Notes: a model not told the origin generated them from the sequence alone. A DNA stretch of 8,357 bases from Legionella genomosp. 1 (GCA_945865355.1 CAMBDN010000108.1:1-8357), one strand, 5' to 3'. Positions 1-6,792 are shown, counted from the stretch's first letter. Program-made: numbers and translations.

Positions 1-258
1 ATACTTGAGCGTGCAATGGCATTATGTAATGGGGATACCATTGAACGGGAAGATTTACATTTACCCGAGGAAAATATACAAACCGAGGTGGCTTCTAATA
101 TCAAGCTTGATCTAGAGGCGAATATGCTTGAGCATGAAAAGGAACTGATTTTGGATGCCCTCGAGCAAACAAAGTGGAATCGAACGGCTGCAGCCCGCTT
201 ATTAGGTGTTAGTTTCAGGACATTAAGGTATCGCTTGAAAAAGCTGGGTATTGAATAG
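1..258 (+). CDS. pilR: Sigma-54-dependent response regulator, C-terminal fragment (PilR-like)
   Basis: This is the 3' end of a gene that enters from the left edge in frame 1; the first codons already read ILERAM, the block that closes the AAA+ domain of NtrC-family activators. The 85 visible residues are that tail, an acidic linker, and a Fis-type helix-turn-helix (EQTKWNRTAAARLLGVSF, then RTLRYRLKKLGIE). In the family this domain binds enhancer sites so that the AAA+ domain can remodel sigma-54 RNA polymerase. The tail closely resembles PilR, the regulator paired with sensor kinase PilS that turns on type IV pilin genes, especially WNRTAAA and the RYRLKKLGI ending. The receiver domain, the GAFTGA loop and the Walker motifs lie outside the window, so the pilR assignment rests on the tail alone; another NtrC-family regulator is possible. 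The ATG at 16 is internal, not the start. Confidence 0.82.
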   Translation: MLERAMALCNGDTIEREDLHLPEENIQTEVASNIKLDLEANMLEHEKELILDALEQTKWNRTAAARLLGVSFRTLRYRLKKLGIE

Positions 259-264
259 GGTCTA

Positions 265-1629
265 ATGATTAAAATACACGAAATCAAATCAATAGCAGCA
301 CTTGTTTTGCCATTAATGGCAGCCTTTCTAGCCCAAAAGGGCATGCAGTTTATTGATACATTGATGATGGGATGGATTGGGCCTGATGCACTGGCAGCCG
401 CAGCACTTGGCACGTCCATTTTCATGACCATTTTATTATTTTGTATGGGAACGTTAAGTTCTGTCGGCGTATTTATTGTGCGAGCTAAAGGCGCTAATAA
501 TACCAAAGCGATTCAATCAAGTTTACAACATGGGTTATGTTTAGCCTTATTTATATCGTTCCCCTGCATGCTGATTATTTGGTTTGCACCCTGTGTTTTA
601 TCAAGCATTGGTGAAGATCCAATCGTGGTTAAAAATGTAATTTTACTTTTACATGGCCTTGTATGGGGATTTCCTGGATTTTTATTATTTCTGGTCATGC
701 GTGAGTTTATTTCTGCATTTTCCTTAACACGAGTAGTGATGTTTGTTGCATTGGGATCAATGCCAATCACTTTTGTAGCAAATTACATATTGATTTATGG
801 CAAATATGGACTACCTCAGTCAGGAATAGCTGGAATTGGCTACGCAGGTGCAGTTGTCATGTGGTTCATGTTTTTATGCCTTTTTGGCTATAGTCGAAAA
901 AAGCATCTGTTAAAAGGTTACCTTTGTTTTAAATCATTTTATTTAGATTGGAAAAAAACCAGAGAAATCCTATTGCTAGGCATTCCGAGTGGGATCTTAC
1001 TCATTTTAGAATCCGGCATGTTTCTATTTGCAGCGGTTTCAATGGGTTATTTTGGTGTTGATGCTCTGGCTGCCCACCAAGTTGCTATGCAATGTGCAAG
1101 TATTGCCTATGCCGTTCCCTTTGCGATATCGATGGCAACGGCACTACAGGTAGGGCATGCAATAGGAGCAAAAAACGACCAACTAGCTCGGCGTGCGGCT
1201 TTTGTCGGGCTTGCTATCGGAGTGATTCTCACATTACTCATAGCGGCTCTTTTTATTCTTGTACCCGCACAATTAGCAGGAATATTTCTAAATGGTAAAG
1301 AACACGGTTATCGAGAGATAACCCAACTAGCAACATCTTTTTTAATGATCGCGGCTATTTTCCAATGCTTTGATGGGATTCAATCGATTGCTAATGGGGC
1401 TTTGAGAGGATTGAAAGATACATTAATTCCTATGTATTTAAGTATCGGATGCTATTGGTGTTTGGGCATCGGTAGCGCTTATTATTTTGCGTTTCATACG
1501 CACTTCGCTGCCAAGGGGATTTGGTATGGATTTACACTAGGACTATCCAGTGCCGGGGTAATTTTAACGGCTCGTTTGTTGAATAGATTAAAGTATGTAC
1601 GTCAAAAAGGAATGAATTCAATCCACTAA
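265..1629 (+). CDS. MATE family multidrug/Na+ or H+ antiporter (NorM-like)
   Basis: A 454-residue inner-membrane protein of the usual MATE length, made almost wholly of hydrophobic segments, consistent with 12 transmembrane helices in two six-helix halves. Family landmarks are visible: LPLMAAFLAQKGMQFIDTLMMG near residues 15-36, MREFISAFSLTR at 145-156 before the central loop, GIPSGILLILESGMF at 239-253, AAHQVAMQ at 269-276, and GALRGLKDT at 378-386. Asp31, Glu249 and Asp370 lie at places where NorM-type proteins carry the acidic residues used for cation coupling. Such proteins export cationic drugs and dyes in exchange for Na+ or H+; the substrate cannot be read from sequence. It starts six bases after the pilR-like stop, with only a weak GGGT ribosome site inside the gap, so it is probably read on the upstream transcript. 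NorM is the closest named relative, but orthology is unproven, so no symbol is given. Confidence 0.93.
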   Translation: MIKIHEIKSIAALVLPLMAAFLAQKGMQFIDTLMMGWIGPDALAAAALGTSIFMTILLFCMGTLSSVGVFIVRAKGANNTKAIQSSLQHGLCLALFISFPCMLIIWFAPCVLSSIGEDPIVVKNVILLLHGLVWGFPGFLLFLVMREFISAFSLTRVVMFVALGSMPITFVANYILIYGKYGLPQSGIAGIGYAGAVVMWFMFLCLFGYSRKKHLLKGYLCFKSFYLDWKKTREILLLGIPSGILLILESGMFLFAAVSMGYFGVDALAAHQVAMQCASIAYAVPFAISMATALQVGHAIGAKNDQLARRAAFVGLAIGVILTLLIAALFILVPAQLAGIFLNGKEHGYREITQLATSFLMIAAIFQCFDGIQSIANGALRGLKDTLIPMYLSIGCYWCLGIGSAYYFAFHTHFAAKGIWYGFTLGLSSAGVILTARLLNRLKYVRQKGMNSIH

Positions 1630-1645
1630 TTAAGCGTTGTTAGGT

Positions 1646-3073
1646 TTATTTCTCGGCTAATAATTTAATCTCATCCATCTTCGCGTCAATACGTGCATGC
1701 AGTAGGTGATCACTTTTGACTAGCTTTTTTGCCATTTTTAATTTTCTCATCGCATCATGTCGTCTACCTTGCAGCAATTGGCATTGTGCTTCAGTGAAAT
1801 AGGCATAATCTTTACGGTTGTTGGCAGCTTCTGCACGGGCCAGTTGGCTGCACATGATGAGATCCGTTTTGAATTTTCTTCGGCCTTTCAATAAGATGGC
1901 GGCAGCGAGTTCTGGTTTGTTGGCCGCGATTAAGCTTTGTGCATAACTGATGATCGCTGCATAGTTATCCGGGTAATTGGTCTGCAGCTCACCAAGTCGG
2001 GTGGCAGCCGTTGCGTATTGCTTAAGCCCAATTTCTGCTTCAGACATTGCAATGACATAATATAAATTATCCGGGCTTTTACTGAGTAAAGGCTTCAATT
2101 GCTCTGTGGCCTGTTGATATTGGTTGAGATTGATCAGTGTGAGCACATATCCATATTGGCAGGGGGCATCACTGTTGCTCTTTCGGCACCGGTGTTGATA
2201 ATATTCAATCAATTGTTTGCTGTCGTTGTTTACCGTTGTGCGGATAAGTTCTTTAAAAAGACGATAATCAATGCTATCAATATAATTCTTCTTTTTAAGG
2301 TGCAAGCTGCGGTTTTCTGCTTCCGCTATACGGTCATCATCCAGGGGGTGGGTTCGCAAAATGGCAGGAATATTTGCTGTGTAATAATAGCGAGAGCTTT
2401 GTTGCATTTTTTCAAAGAAACTAGCCATTCCGCGCGGGTCTAGCCCTGATTTGATCAGCATATCAATACCAATTCGATCCGCTTCTTTTTCATTGGAGCG
2501 GATATAATTGATGTTATCTTGCGCCAGTCCAGTGAGTGAGGCCATCAATGCACCACTACCCAATGTTGGATTGATAATGCCAAGTGCAACTGACGCGAGT
2601 ATGCTCGCCAGCATGGGAATACGCATTTGCTTTTGATGCTCAATCATTCGATAGAGATGATGCAAGCGGACGTGGGCCATTTCATGTGCCATAACCGCGG
2701 CAAGTTCGCTTTCATTCTCTGTTGCAAGAATGAGCTGTGAATTAACGCCAATATAACCACCTGGACCTGCAAACGCATTGATTTCATTTGAATTTACAAG
2801 AAAGAAATAGGGATCAGGAAGCTGGCCATTGCGCGCTAAAATTTCGCCTAGATGATTAATGTACTGGTTGGCTAATGGTGTTCGTATGACGTTGTCTGCT
2901 TGGTTGATTTGTTCAACAAACTCCTTCTCTAACTCATCTAATTCTCGTGTGGAGTAGGGTGAGTAAGCCCATGTAGACGTTGAGAGTAACAGGGAGAAAC
3001 TGAGTAGAGTTACCCATCCTGAGTGGATACCTACGCTGATAAACCTTGAATAGTATCGTTTGAATATCATCAT
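1646..3073 (-). CDS. bepA: Periplasmic M48 metalloprotease with TPR domain (BepA/YfgC-like)
   Basis: Numbering is from the ATG at 3073 (475 residues). A basic stretch and a hydrophobic core end in STSTWA near residue 36, which looks like a Sec signal peptide. The M48 domain follows, with zinc motif HEMAH (His130, Glu131, His134), third ligand Glu197 in NEKEADRIG, and His242 in THPLDDDRI, matching the HP motif that regulates E. coli BepA. From about residue 265 onward the protein is alpha-helical with TPR-like repeats, and its four cysteines fall in two pairs. In E. coli, BepA helps LptD assembly and degrades stalled outer-membrane proteins at the BAM complex. An in-frame TTG at 3085 would add four residues (and gives E. 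coli-like numbering of Glu201 and His246), but GAG seven bases before the ATG and the likely promoter position favour 3073. Other periplasmic M48-TPR proteins remain possible. Confidence 0.9.
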   Translation of the reverse strand: MMIFKRYYSRFISVGIHSGWVTLLSFSLLLSTSTWAYSPYSTRELDELEKEFVEQINQADNVIRTPLANQYINHLGEILARNGQLPDPYFFLVNSNEINAFAGPGGYIGVNSQLILATENESELAAVMAHEMAHVRLHHLYRMIEHQKQMRIPMLASILASVALGIINPTLGSGALMASLTGLAQDNINYIRSNEKEADRIGIDMLIKSGLDPRGMASFFEKMQQSSRYYYTANIPAILRTHPLDDDRIAEAENRSLHLKKKNYIDSIDYRLFKELIRTTVNNDSKQLIEYYQHRCRKSNSDAPCQYGYVLTLINLNQYQQATEQLKPLLSKSPDNLYYVIAMSEAEIGLKQYATAATRLGELQTNYPDNYAAIISYAQSLIAANKPELAAAILLKGRRKFKTDLIMCSQLARAEAANNRKDYAYFTEAQCQLLQGRRHDAMRKLKMAKKLVKSDHLLHARIDAKMDEIKLLAEK

Positions 3074-3101
3074 TGGGCTACTCAAAAATTGAATAATTTG
3101 T

Positions 3102-3107
3102 TATCAT
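3102..3107 (+). promoter_or_regulatory. Candidate extended -10 promoter for ribD
   Basis: TATCAT matches the sigma-70 -10 consensus at five of six positions and is preceded by TG and one base (3099-3101), an extended -10. The best -35 at 17 bases is poor (TACTCA, 3079-3084). Transcription would start near 3114, leaving about 22 bases before the ribD ATG, with the ribosome site GGTGG at 3124-3128. It is the only plausible promoter close to ribD and overlaps the opposing bepA -10 element. Confidence 0.5.
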
Positions 3108-3132
3108 ACGCACTCTATTTAACGGTGGTTAA
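3103..3132 (-). promoter_or_regulatory. Candidate sigma-70 promoter for bepA
   Basis: On the minus strand the -10 is TATGAT (3108 down to 3103), five of six consensus bases. TTAACC (3132 down to 3127) is a four-of-six -35 at an 18-base spacing. Transcription would begin near 3096, about 23 bases before the ATG at 3073, but only about 10 before the alternative TTG at 3085. That supports the ATG start. The -10 shares six of its bases with the ribD -10 on the other strand. Confidence 0.45.
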
Positions 3133-3135
3133 ACT

Positions 3136-4224
3136 ATGCACGAACAGTTTCTGCTTGCGGCGCTAGACCAAGCCTTGCTTGGGCGTGGTATTTGTTCGCC
3201 TAATCCAAGTGTCGGAGCTGTCGCAGTACACGATGGGCAAATTATAGCACAGACATGGCATCGTGGCGCAGGTACTCCCCATGCAGAACAATTGCTGCTA
3301 AAACAACTCCCCCCAAACTTATCTGATGTTACCCTTTATGTAACATTGGAGCCTTGTAATCACTGGGGAAAGACGCCCCCCTGTGTTAATGATATTATTA
3401 ATTATGGAATCAAAAAAGTTGTTTATGCTTACCGTGATCCGAATCCCATTATCATTGCCAATAATACACCTCGTGTCTTAGGCGAGCATGGTATCGATGT
3501 TTTGCATTATCCTTTATCAGCAATTGATGATTTTTACCGCAGCTATCGCTATTGGACGATAACAAAAAAACCATGGGTGACCGTTAAAATGGCACAAACA
3601 ATGGATGGTAAAATTGCCGGTAAGCAAGGAGAGCGAGTTTACCTTTCTAATGCGTTATGTGCTGAGTTTACCCATAAAAATCGGTTACACAGTGATGTGA
3701 TTTTAACGACTGCACGTACGATAAACCAAGATGATCCGCTGTTGAATGTACGATTGCCAAATATACAGGTGGCAAAGGATGTTGCAATTCTCGATAGTCG
3801 AGCAACGCTAAATCCAAATGCAAAAATAGTTAAAACGGCAAAGCATTGCCATATTTTTTATGATGAACAATGTCAAATTTATTCCCTACCGCCCAACACC
3901 ACCGGCCATCCAGTTCAGGCAATGCAGGGCTTACTCAATTTAGAGGCAATGATTTGTGAGTTGGGTCGATTAGGCTACCACGATGTTTGGGTGGAGGCCG
4001 GCGGTACGTTATTTAGCGCGTTGCATTTGGCGCGTCTGGTTAATCGAACTTATATCTACATTGTGCCTACAATTTTAGGGAGCTCGGCTCTTTCTGCTTA
4101 TCATCATCCGGACATTTTTAATCAGGCGTGTGACATTAGCTGGCAGGCAATGGGCGATAATATGATGGCCTCTATTGATTGGAGCGATAATCCCATACAG
4201 GAAAAATTATGTTCACAGGTTTAG
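3136..4224 (+). CDS. ribD: Bifunctional riboflavin biosynthesis deaminase/reductase RibD
   Basis: A 362-residue cytoplasmic enzyme of normal length that deaminates diaminohydroxyphosphoribosylaminopyrimidine and then reduces the ribose side chain with NADPH, the second and third steps from GTP to riboflavin. The N-terminal cytidine-deaminase-like domain (about 1-145) has SPNPSVGAV, the zinc set His49-Ala-Glu51, and Cys74/Cys83 in EPCNHWGKTPPC. The C-terminal domain (about 146-362) has the reductase signature PWVTVKMAQTMDGKIAG, DVILTTARTINQDDP at 187-201 and VWVEAGGTLFSALH at 284-297. Departures from the commonest motif are Asn for Ser, Trp for His and Lys for Arg in the zinc loop; the metal ligands themselves are kept. 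ATG 3136 is set seven bases after GGTGG. It leads the rib cluster and overlaps ribE by 16 bases, suggesting translational coupling. Confidence 0.96.
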   Translation: MHEQFLLAALDQALLGRGICSPNPSVGAVAVHDGQIIAQTWHRGAGTPHAEQLLLKQLPPNLSDVTLYVTLEPCNHWGKTPPCVNDIINYGIKKVVYAYRDPNPIIIANNTPRVLGEHGIDVLHYPLSAIDDFYRSYRYWTITKKPWVTVKMAQTMDGKIAGKQGERVYLSNALCAEFTHKNRLHSDVILTTARTINQDDPLLNVRLPNIQVAKDVAILDSRATLNPNAKIVKTAKHCHIFYDEQCQIYSLPPNTTGHPVQAMQGLLNLEAMICELGRLGYHDVWVEAGGTLFSALHLARLVNRTYIYIVPTILGSSALSAYHHPDIFNQACDISWQAMGDNMMASIDWSDNPIQEKLCSQV

Positions 4225-4826
4225 TCGAAAAGAGCGGAAAGGTTATTGCAAACCGCAGCAGTGAAGGGGCGAATCATTTGCTAATAGACGCTCATTTTGA
4301 ACAGTTACAACCGGGTGAAAGTTTGGCAATTAATGGTGTATGTCTTACATTATTGCCAGCAGGTGAGCAACAGCTGGCATTTGATATATCACCTGAAACG
4401 CTAAAATTAACAACACTTGGTGAGTTGCGCTCAGGTGATGTTGTTAATATTGAGCGAGCGATGTTGGCATCGACGCGTTTTGGTGGGCACTACGTGAGTG
4501 GGCATGTCGATACAACGGCAAATGTTCGATCAATTACTCCAATGGGTGAATACATTGAAATGGAAATTGGAGAATTTGCAATCCCTGCTGAAATGTACCT
4601 TTTACCCAAAGGTAGCATAACGCTTAATGGGGTCAGTTTGACCATTAATGATGTGGATGATGGCGTTATCAAATTAATGCTAGTACCACACACTTTAAAT
4701 GTTACCACCCTTGGGCAGTTGCAGGTTGGTATGCGTTTAAACGTCGAGTTTGATTATCTAACAAGAATTGTGGCGCACCAACTGCGTTTTGTTAGCAAAT
4801 CAACGCGTACGGATGATTTTTATTGA
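4209..4826 (+). CDS. ribE: Riboflavin synthase alpha subunit
   Basis: A 205-residue enzyme that dismutates two molecules of 6,7-dimethyl-8-ribityllumazine into riboflavin and the pyrimidine that RibH reuses. Two homologous lumazine-binding barrels are visible: the first opens with MFTGLVEKSGKV, the canonical N-terminus, and contains NGVCLTLL, DISPETLKLTTLG and NIERAM; the second, from about residue 97, starts at GGHYVSGHVDTTANV and repeats the pattern as LNGVSLTINDVD and HTLNVTTLG. Length is typical. The start lies inside ribD; AGGA at 4199-4202, six bases before the ATG, serves as the ribosome site. The product acts with RibH, two genes downstream. The equivalent E. coli gene is called ribC (ribE there names lumazine synthase), so symbols differ between organisms. 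Confidence 0.97.
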   Translation: MFTGLVEKSGKVIANRSSEGANHLLIDAHFEQLQPGESLAINGVCLTLLPAGEQQLAFDISPETLKLTTLGELRSGDVVNIERAMLASTRFGGHYVSGHVDTTANVRSITPMGEYIEMEIGEFAIPAEMYLLPKGSITLNGVSLTINDVDDGVIKLMLVPHTLNVTTLGQLQVGMRLNVEFDYLTRIVAHQLRFVSKSTRTDDFY

Positions 4827-4976
4827 TCCAGGATGTGATATCCATTGCGGGTTACCTTGCCCTTAGTTATCACGTTGATTTTTTGTGTCATATTTTATAT
4901 GTGTGATACGATACGCGACTTTAAAGTTACAGAGTATGACTGTAGTAATTTATTGGGCACATATTGAGGTTAAAAA
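4827..4976 (+). promoter_or_regulatory. ribE-ribBA intergenic region with candidate ribBA promoter
   Basis: This 150-base gap separates the first two rib genes from the last two. The best promoter is an extended -10, TGATACGAT (4904-4912), with a weak -35 GTGTCA (4885-4890) at 16 bases; transcription would start near 4919. Between these elements lies the inverted repeat CATAT-TTT-ATATG (4889-4901), a possible operator. The predicted leader holds a second inverted repeat, TACAG-7-CTGTA (4928-4944), and the ribBA ribosome site GAGGT at 4966-4970. I looked for the conserved FMN riboswitch core blocks and did not find them. No convincing terminator follows ribE, so read-through from ribD is also possible. 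Confidence 0.5.
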
Positions 4977-6185
4977 ATGACATATCCTTTTGCTAGCATT
5001 GAGCAAGCGATCATTGAACTGCAAGAAGGTCGTATGGTGATATTGGTCGATGATGAAGATCGAGAAAACGAGGGCGATCTTGTCATCGCGGCCCAGCATG
5101 CTTCTGCACAAGCTATCAATTTTATGTCAAGGTTTGGGCGTGGTTTGATTTGTTTACCGATGGCTTCAGAATTAATCGATAAATTAGGTTTGCCAATGAT
5201 GGCACAAAACAATCGTTCCCCCTTTGGTACAGCATTTACCATCTCTATTGAAGCGGCAACCGGTGTCACCACCGGTATTTCAGCACAGGATCGGGCACGG
5301 ACCGTTCAAACCGCAATTCAAGCCGACAGTGGCCCTGCCGATGTTATTTCTCCAGGTCATGTTTTTCCATTACGTGCACTGGATGGCGGTGTAATAAAAC
5401 GCGCCGGTCAGACAGAAGGGAGTGTCGATCTCGTGCGCCTTGCAGGTCTTACCCCCGCAGCCGTTATCTGTGAAATTATTAATGAAGATGGCACCATGAG
5501 TCGGCGCGATGAATTGCTTGCCTTTTCGAAAGAGCACAGCATACCTGTCGCCAGTATTAAAGATCTCATTGAATACCGAATTCGTAACGAGGCGTTGGTT
5601 GAAGCAATTGCGACGTCACGGGTTCCTTTGCATCAGCGCGGTGACTTTGCGATGACGGTATTTAGTAATCAAATTGACGATTGTGAGCATTTTGTCTTAG
5701 TTAAAGAACCGTTGTTCTCGAATAAAGTGCCGTTAGTACGGATTCATTCAGAATGCATTACGGGTGATGTGTTTGGATCATGTAAATGTGATTGTGGTTC
5801 GCAACTGCAGCAATCCTTGGACTTGATCGGTGATGAGGGTGGTATCTTAATTTATCTACGCCAAGAAGGCCGCGGCATTGGATTAGCCAATAAGCTAAAA
5901 GCTTATGCATTGCAAGAACAAGGCTATGATACCGTTGATGCAAATGTGCAGTTGGGTTTGCCAGTGGATAGCCGTGATTATGCGGTAGCGTTCCAAATCT
6001 TAAAATACTTGGGTGTTGATACCGTTAGACTTTTAACCAATAATCCTTATAAAGTTGACGCAATTATTCAATACGGCATCAATGTCAGTGAGCGTATTTC
6101 ATTGTCAGTTGAGCCAACGAATGAAAATCGAGCTTACTTAAAGACAAAGCAAGAGAAGCTTGGACATCTTTTGGCCATTGAGTAG
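4977..6185 (+). CDS. ribBA: Bifunctional 3,4-dihydroxy-2-butanone-4-phosphate synthase / GTP cyclohydrolase II
   Basis: A 402-residue fusion supplying both entry branches of riboflavin synthesis. The RibB half (about 1-200) makes dihydroxybutanone phosphate from ribulose 5-phosphate and shows DDEDRENEGDLVIAA (25-39), ATGVTTGISAQDRA (94-107), PGHVFPLRA with His128, and GQTEGSVDLVRLAG (144-157). The RibA half (about 205-402) opens the GTP ring; it has the zinc set Cys260, Cys271, Cys273 in HSECITGDVFGS-CKCDCG, the RQEGRGIGL loop at 295-303, VDSRDY at 330-335 and LTNNPYK at 353-359. Cys269 is an extra cysteine where Leu is usual. Many proteobacterial fusions have a decayed RibA half (RibBX); this one keeps the GTP cyclohydrolase residues I can check, so both activities are likely. 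ATG 4977 follows GAGGT at six bases. Confidence 0.96.
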   Translation: MTYPFASIEQAIIELQEGRMVILVDDEDRENEGDLVIAAQHASAQAINFMSRFGRGLICLPMASELIDKLGLPMMAQNNRSPFGTAFTISIEAATGVTTGISAQDRARTVQTAIQADSGPADVISPGHVFPLRALDGGVIKRAGQTEGSVDLVRLAGLTPAAVICEIINEDGTMSRRDELLAFSKEHSIPVASIKDLIEYRIRNEALVEAIATSRVPLHQRGDFAMTVFSNQIDDCEHFVLVKEPLFSNKVPLVRIHSECITGDVFGSCKCDCGSQLQQSLDLIGDEGGILIYLRQEGRGIGLANKLKAYALQEQGYDTVDANVQLGLPVDSRDYAVAFQILKYLGVDTVRLLTNNPYKVDAIIQYGINVSERISLSVEPTNENRAYLKTKQEKLGHLLAIE

Positions 6186-6195
6186 GGTTATTATA

Positions 6196-6201
6196 AAGGA
6201 G
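6196..6201 (+). promoter_or_regulatory. Strong ribosome binding site that sets the ribH start
   Basis: AAGGAG lies six bases before the ATG at 6208, a near-ideal Shine-Dalgarno site. It decides the start: an upstream in-frame ATG at 6160 falls inside ribBA, lacks a comparable site, and would add 16 residues (MDIFWPLSRVII...) unlike the lumazine synthase N-terminus. Confidence 0.85.
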
Positions 6202-6207
6202 CCTCAC

Positions 6208-6675
6208 ATGAAATATATCAAAGCTGATCTAAACAATGATCATGAGCCCTTTCCGATAGCCATTATCGTCAGTCAATTCAATTATGAAATTACGCATGAA
6301 TTACAGCGCGGTGCTCTGCAACGCTTACAAGACAAAGGTTTTAGCGATGCTGAGATCACCGTTGTTGAAGTTCCCGGTGCTGTTGAAATTCCCCTCATTG
6401 CTCAGCGGTTGGCAAAAACGGCGCGTTATGGAGCGATTATCGCTTTGGGTGCTGTCATTCGCGGTGATACCACCCACTATGATTATGTTTGCCAGCAAGT
6501 GAGTGATGGTTGTCAACGCGTGACGCTAGCGTTTGATATTCCGGTGATTTTCGGTGTATTGACAACTGAAAACGAAGCACAAGCACGCGAACGGGTAGGG
6601 GGTAACCATGGCCATAAAGGAATGGATGCTGCTGATTGCGCAATTTCTATGGTTGCTATTTTAAAGAAATTATAG
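6208..6675 (+). CDS. ribH: 6,7-dimethyl-8-ribityllumazine synthase
   Basis: A 155-residue protein that condenses the RibD-derived pyrimidine (after dephosphorylation) with dihydroxybutanone phosphate from RibBA, giving the lumazine used by RibE. Signature blocks are complete: VSQFNYEIT with the substrate-stacking Phe24, EVPGAVEIP at 54-62, GAVIRGDTTHYDYV at 81-94 with catalytic His90, and PVIFGVLTTENEAQARERVGG at 112-132 with phosphate-binding Arg128. Length matches the family, whose members form pentamers or 60-mer shells; the form used here cannot be read from sequence. The gene sits 22 bases after ribBA and is surely on the same transcript. In many gammaproteobacteria nusB follows ribH; here it does not. 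Confidence 0.97.
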   Translation: MKYIKADLNNDHEPFPIAIIVSQFNYEITHELQRGALQRLQDKGFSDAEITVVEVPGAVEIPLIAQRLAKTARYGAIIALGAVIRGDTTHYDYVCQQVSDGCQRVTLAFDIPVIFGVLTTENEAQARERVGGNHGHKGMDAADCAISMVAILKKL

Positions 6676-6698
6676 CTTAAAATAATCATTAGGCTATG
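6671..6698 (+). other. Inverted repeat/hairpin overlapping the ribH stop codon
   Basis: ATAGCTTAA (6672-6680) can pair with TTAGGCTAT (6689-6697) across an 8-base loop: eight Watson-Crick pairs plus one G-U, extendable by one more wobble. The stop codon TAG (6673-6675) is in the left arm. The stem is AT-rich and no run of T follows, so it is not a standard intrinsic terminator. It could stabilise the 3' end, weakly terminate, or be chance. Confidence 0.4.
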
Positions 6699-6708
6699 CC
6701 ATCATTTC

Positions 6709-6742
6709 TTGATAAAATGAACTCCCGTTTACATGCAATATT
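6709..6742 (+). promoter_or_regulatory. Weak candidate promoter for pyrG
   Basis: The 117 bases between ribH and pyrG hold TTGATA (6709-6714), a five-of-six -35, but no good -10 at 16-18 bases from it. An extended -10-like TGCAATATT occurs at 6734-6742, too far for that -35 (22 bases) but possibly usable alone. It would give a leader of about 43 bases containing the small stem CCGC-7-GCGG (6750-6764). A separate pyrG promoter is likely from the gap size; the exact elements are uncertain. Confidence 0.3.
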
Positions 6743-6792
6743 AATTATTCCGCCTGTGTAGCGGTTCTAACATTTGTACAACGGGGTTATCT

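Noticed and set aside
2099..2443. Plus-strand open frame of 114 codons
   Set aside because: It is antisense to the TPR part of the bepA-like gene and shows no recognisable motif.
3071..3085. bepA start at TTG 3085
   Set aside because: The codon is TTG, not ATG. Two ATGs follow (3073, 3070), GAG sits seven bases before the first, and the likely transcript start leaves very little leader for the TTG.
4849..4884. Intrinsic terminator after ribE
   Set aside because: GGG and CCC (4849-4851, 4860-4862) can pair, but only three pairs form and the run of six T (4879-4884) starts about 16 bases later.
6160..6207. Longer ribH from ATG 6160
   Set aside because: It overlaps the ribBA coding end, lacks a good ribosome site, and adds residues unlike other lumazine synthases; AAGGAG points to 6208.
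6702..6720. Terminator TCATTT-7-AAATGA after ribH
   Set aside because: The six-pair stem is entirely AT-rich apart from one pair and no T run follows; it also overlaps the possible pyrG -35.
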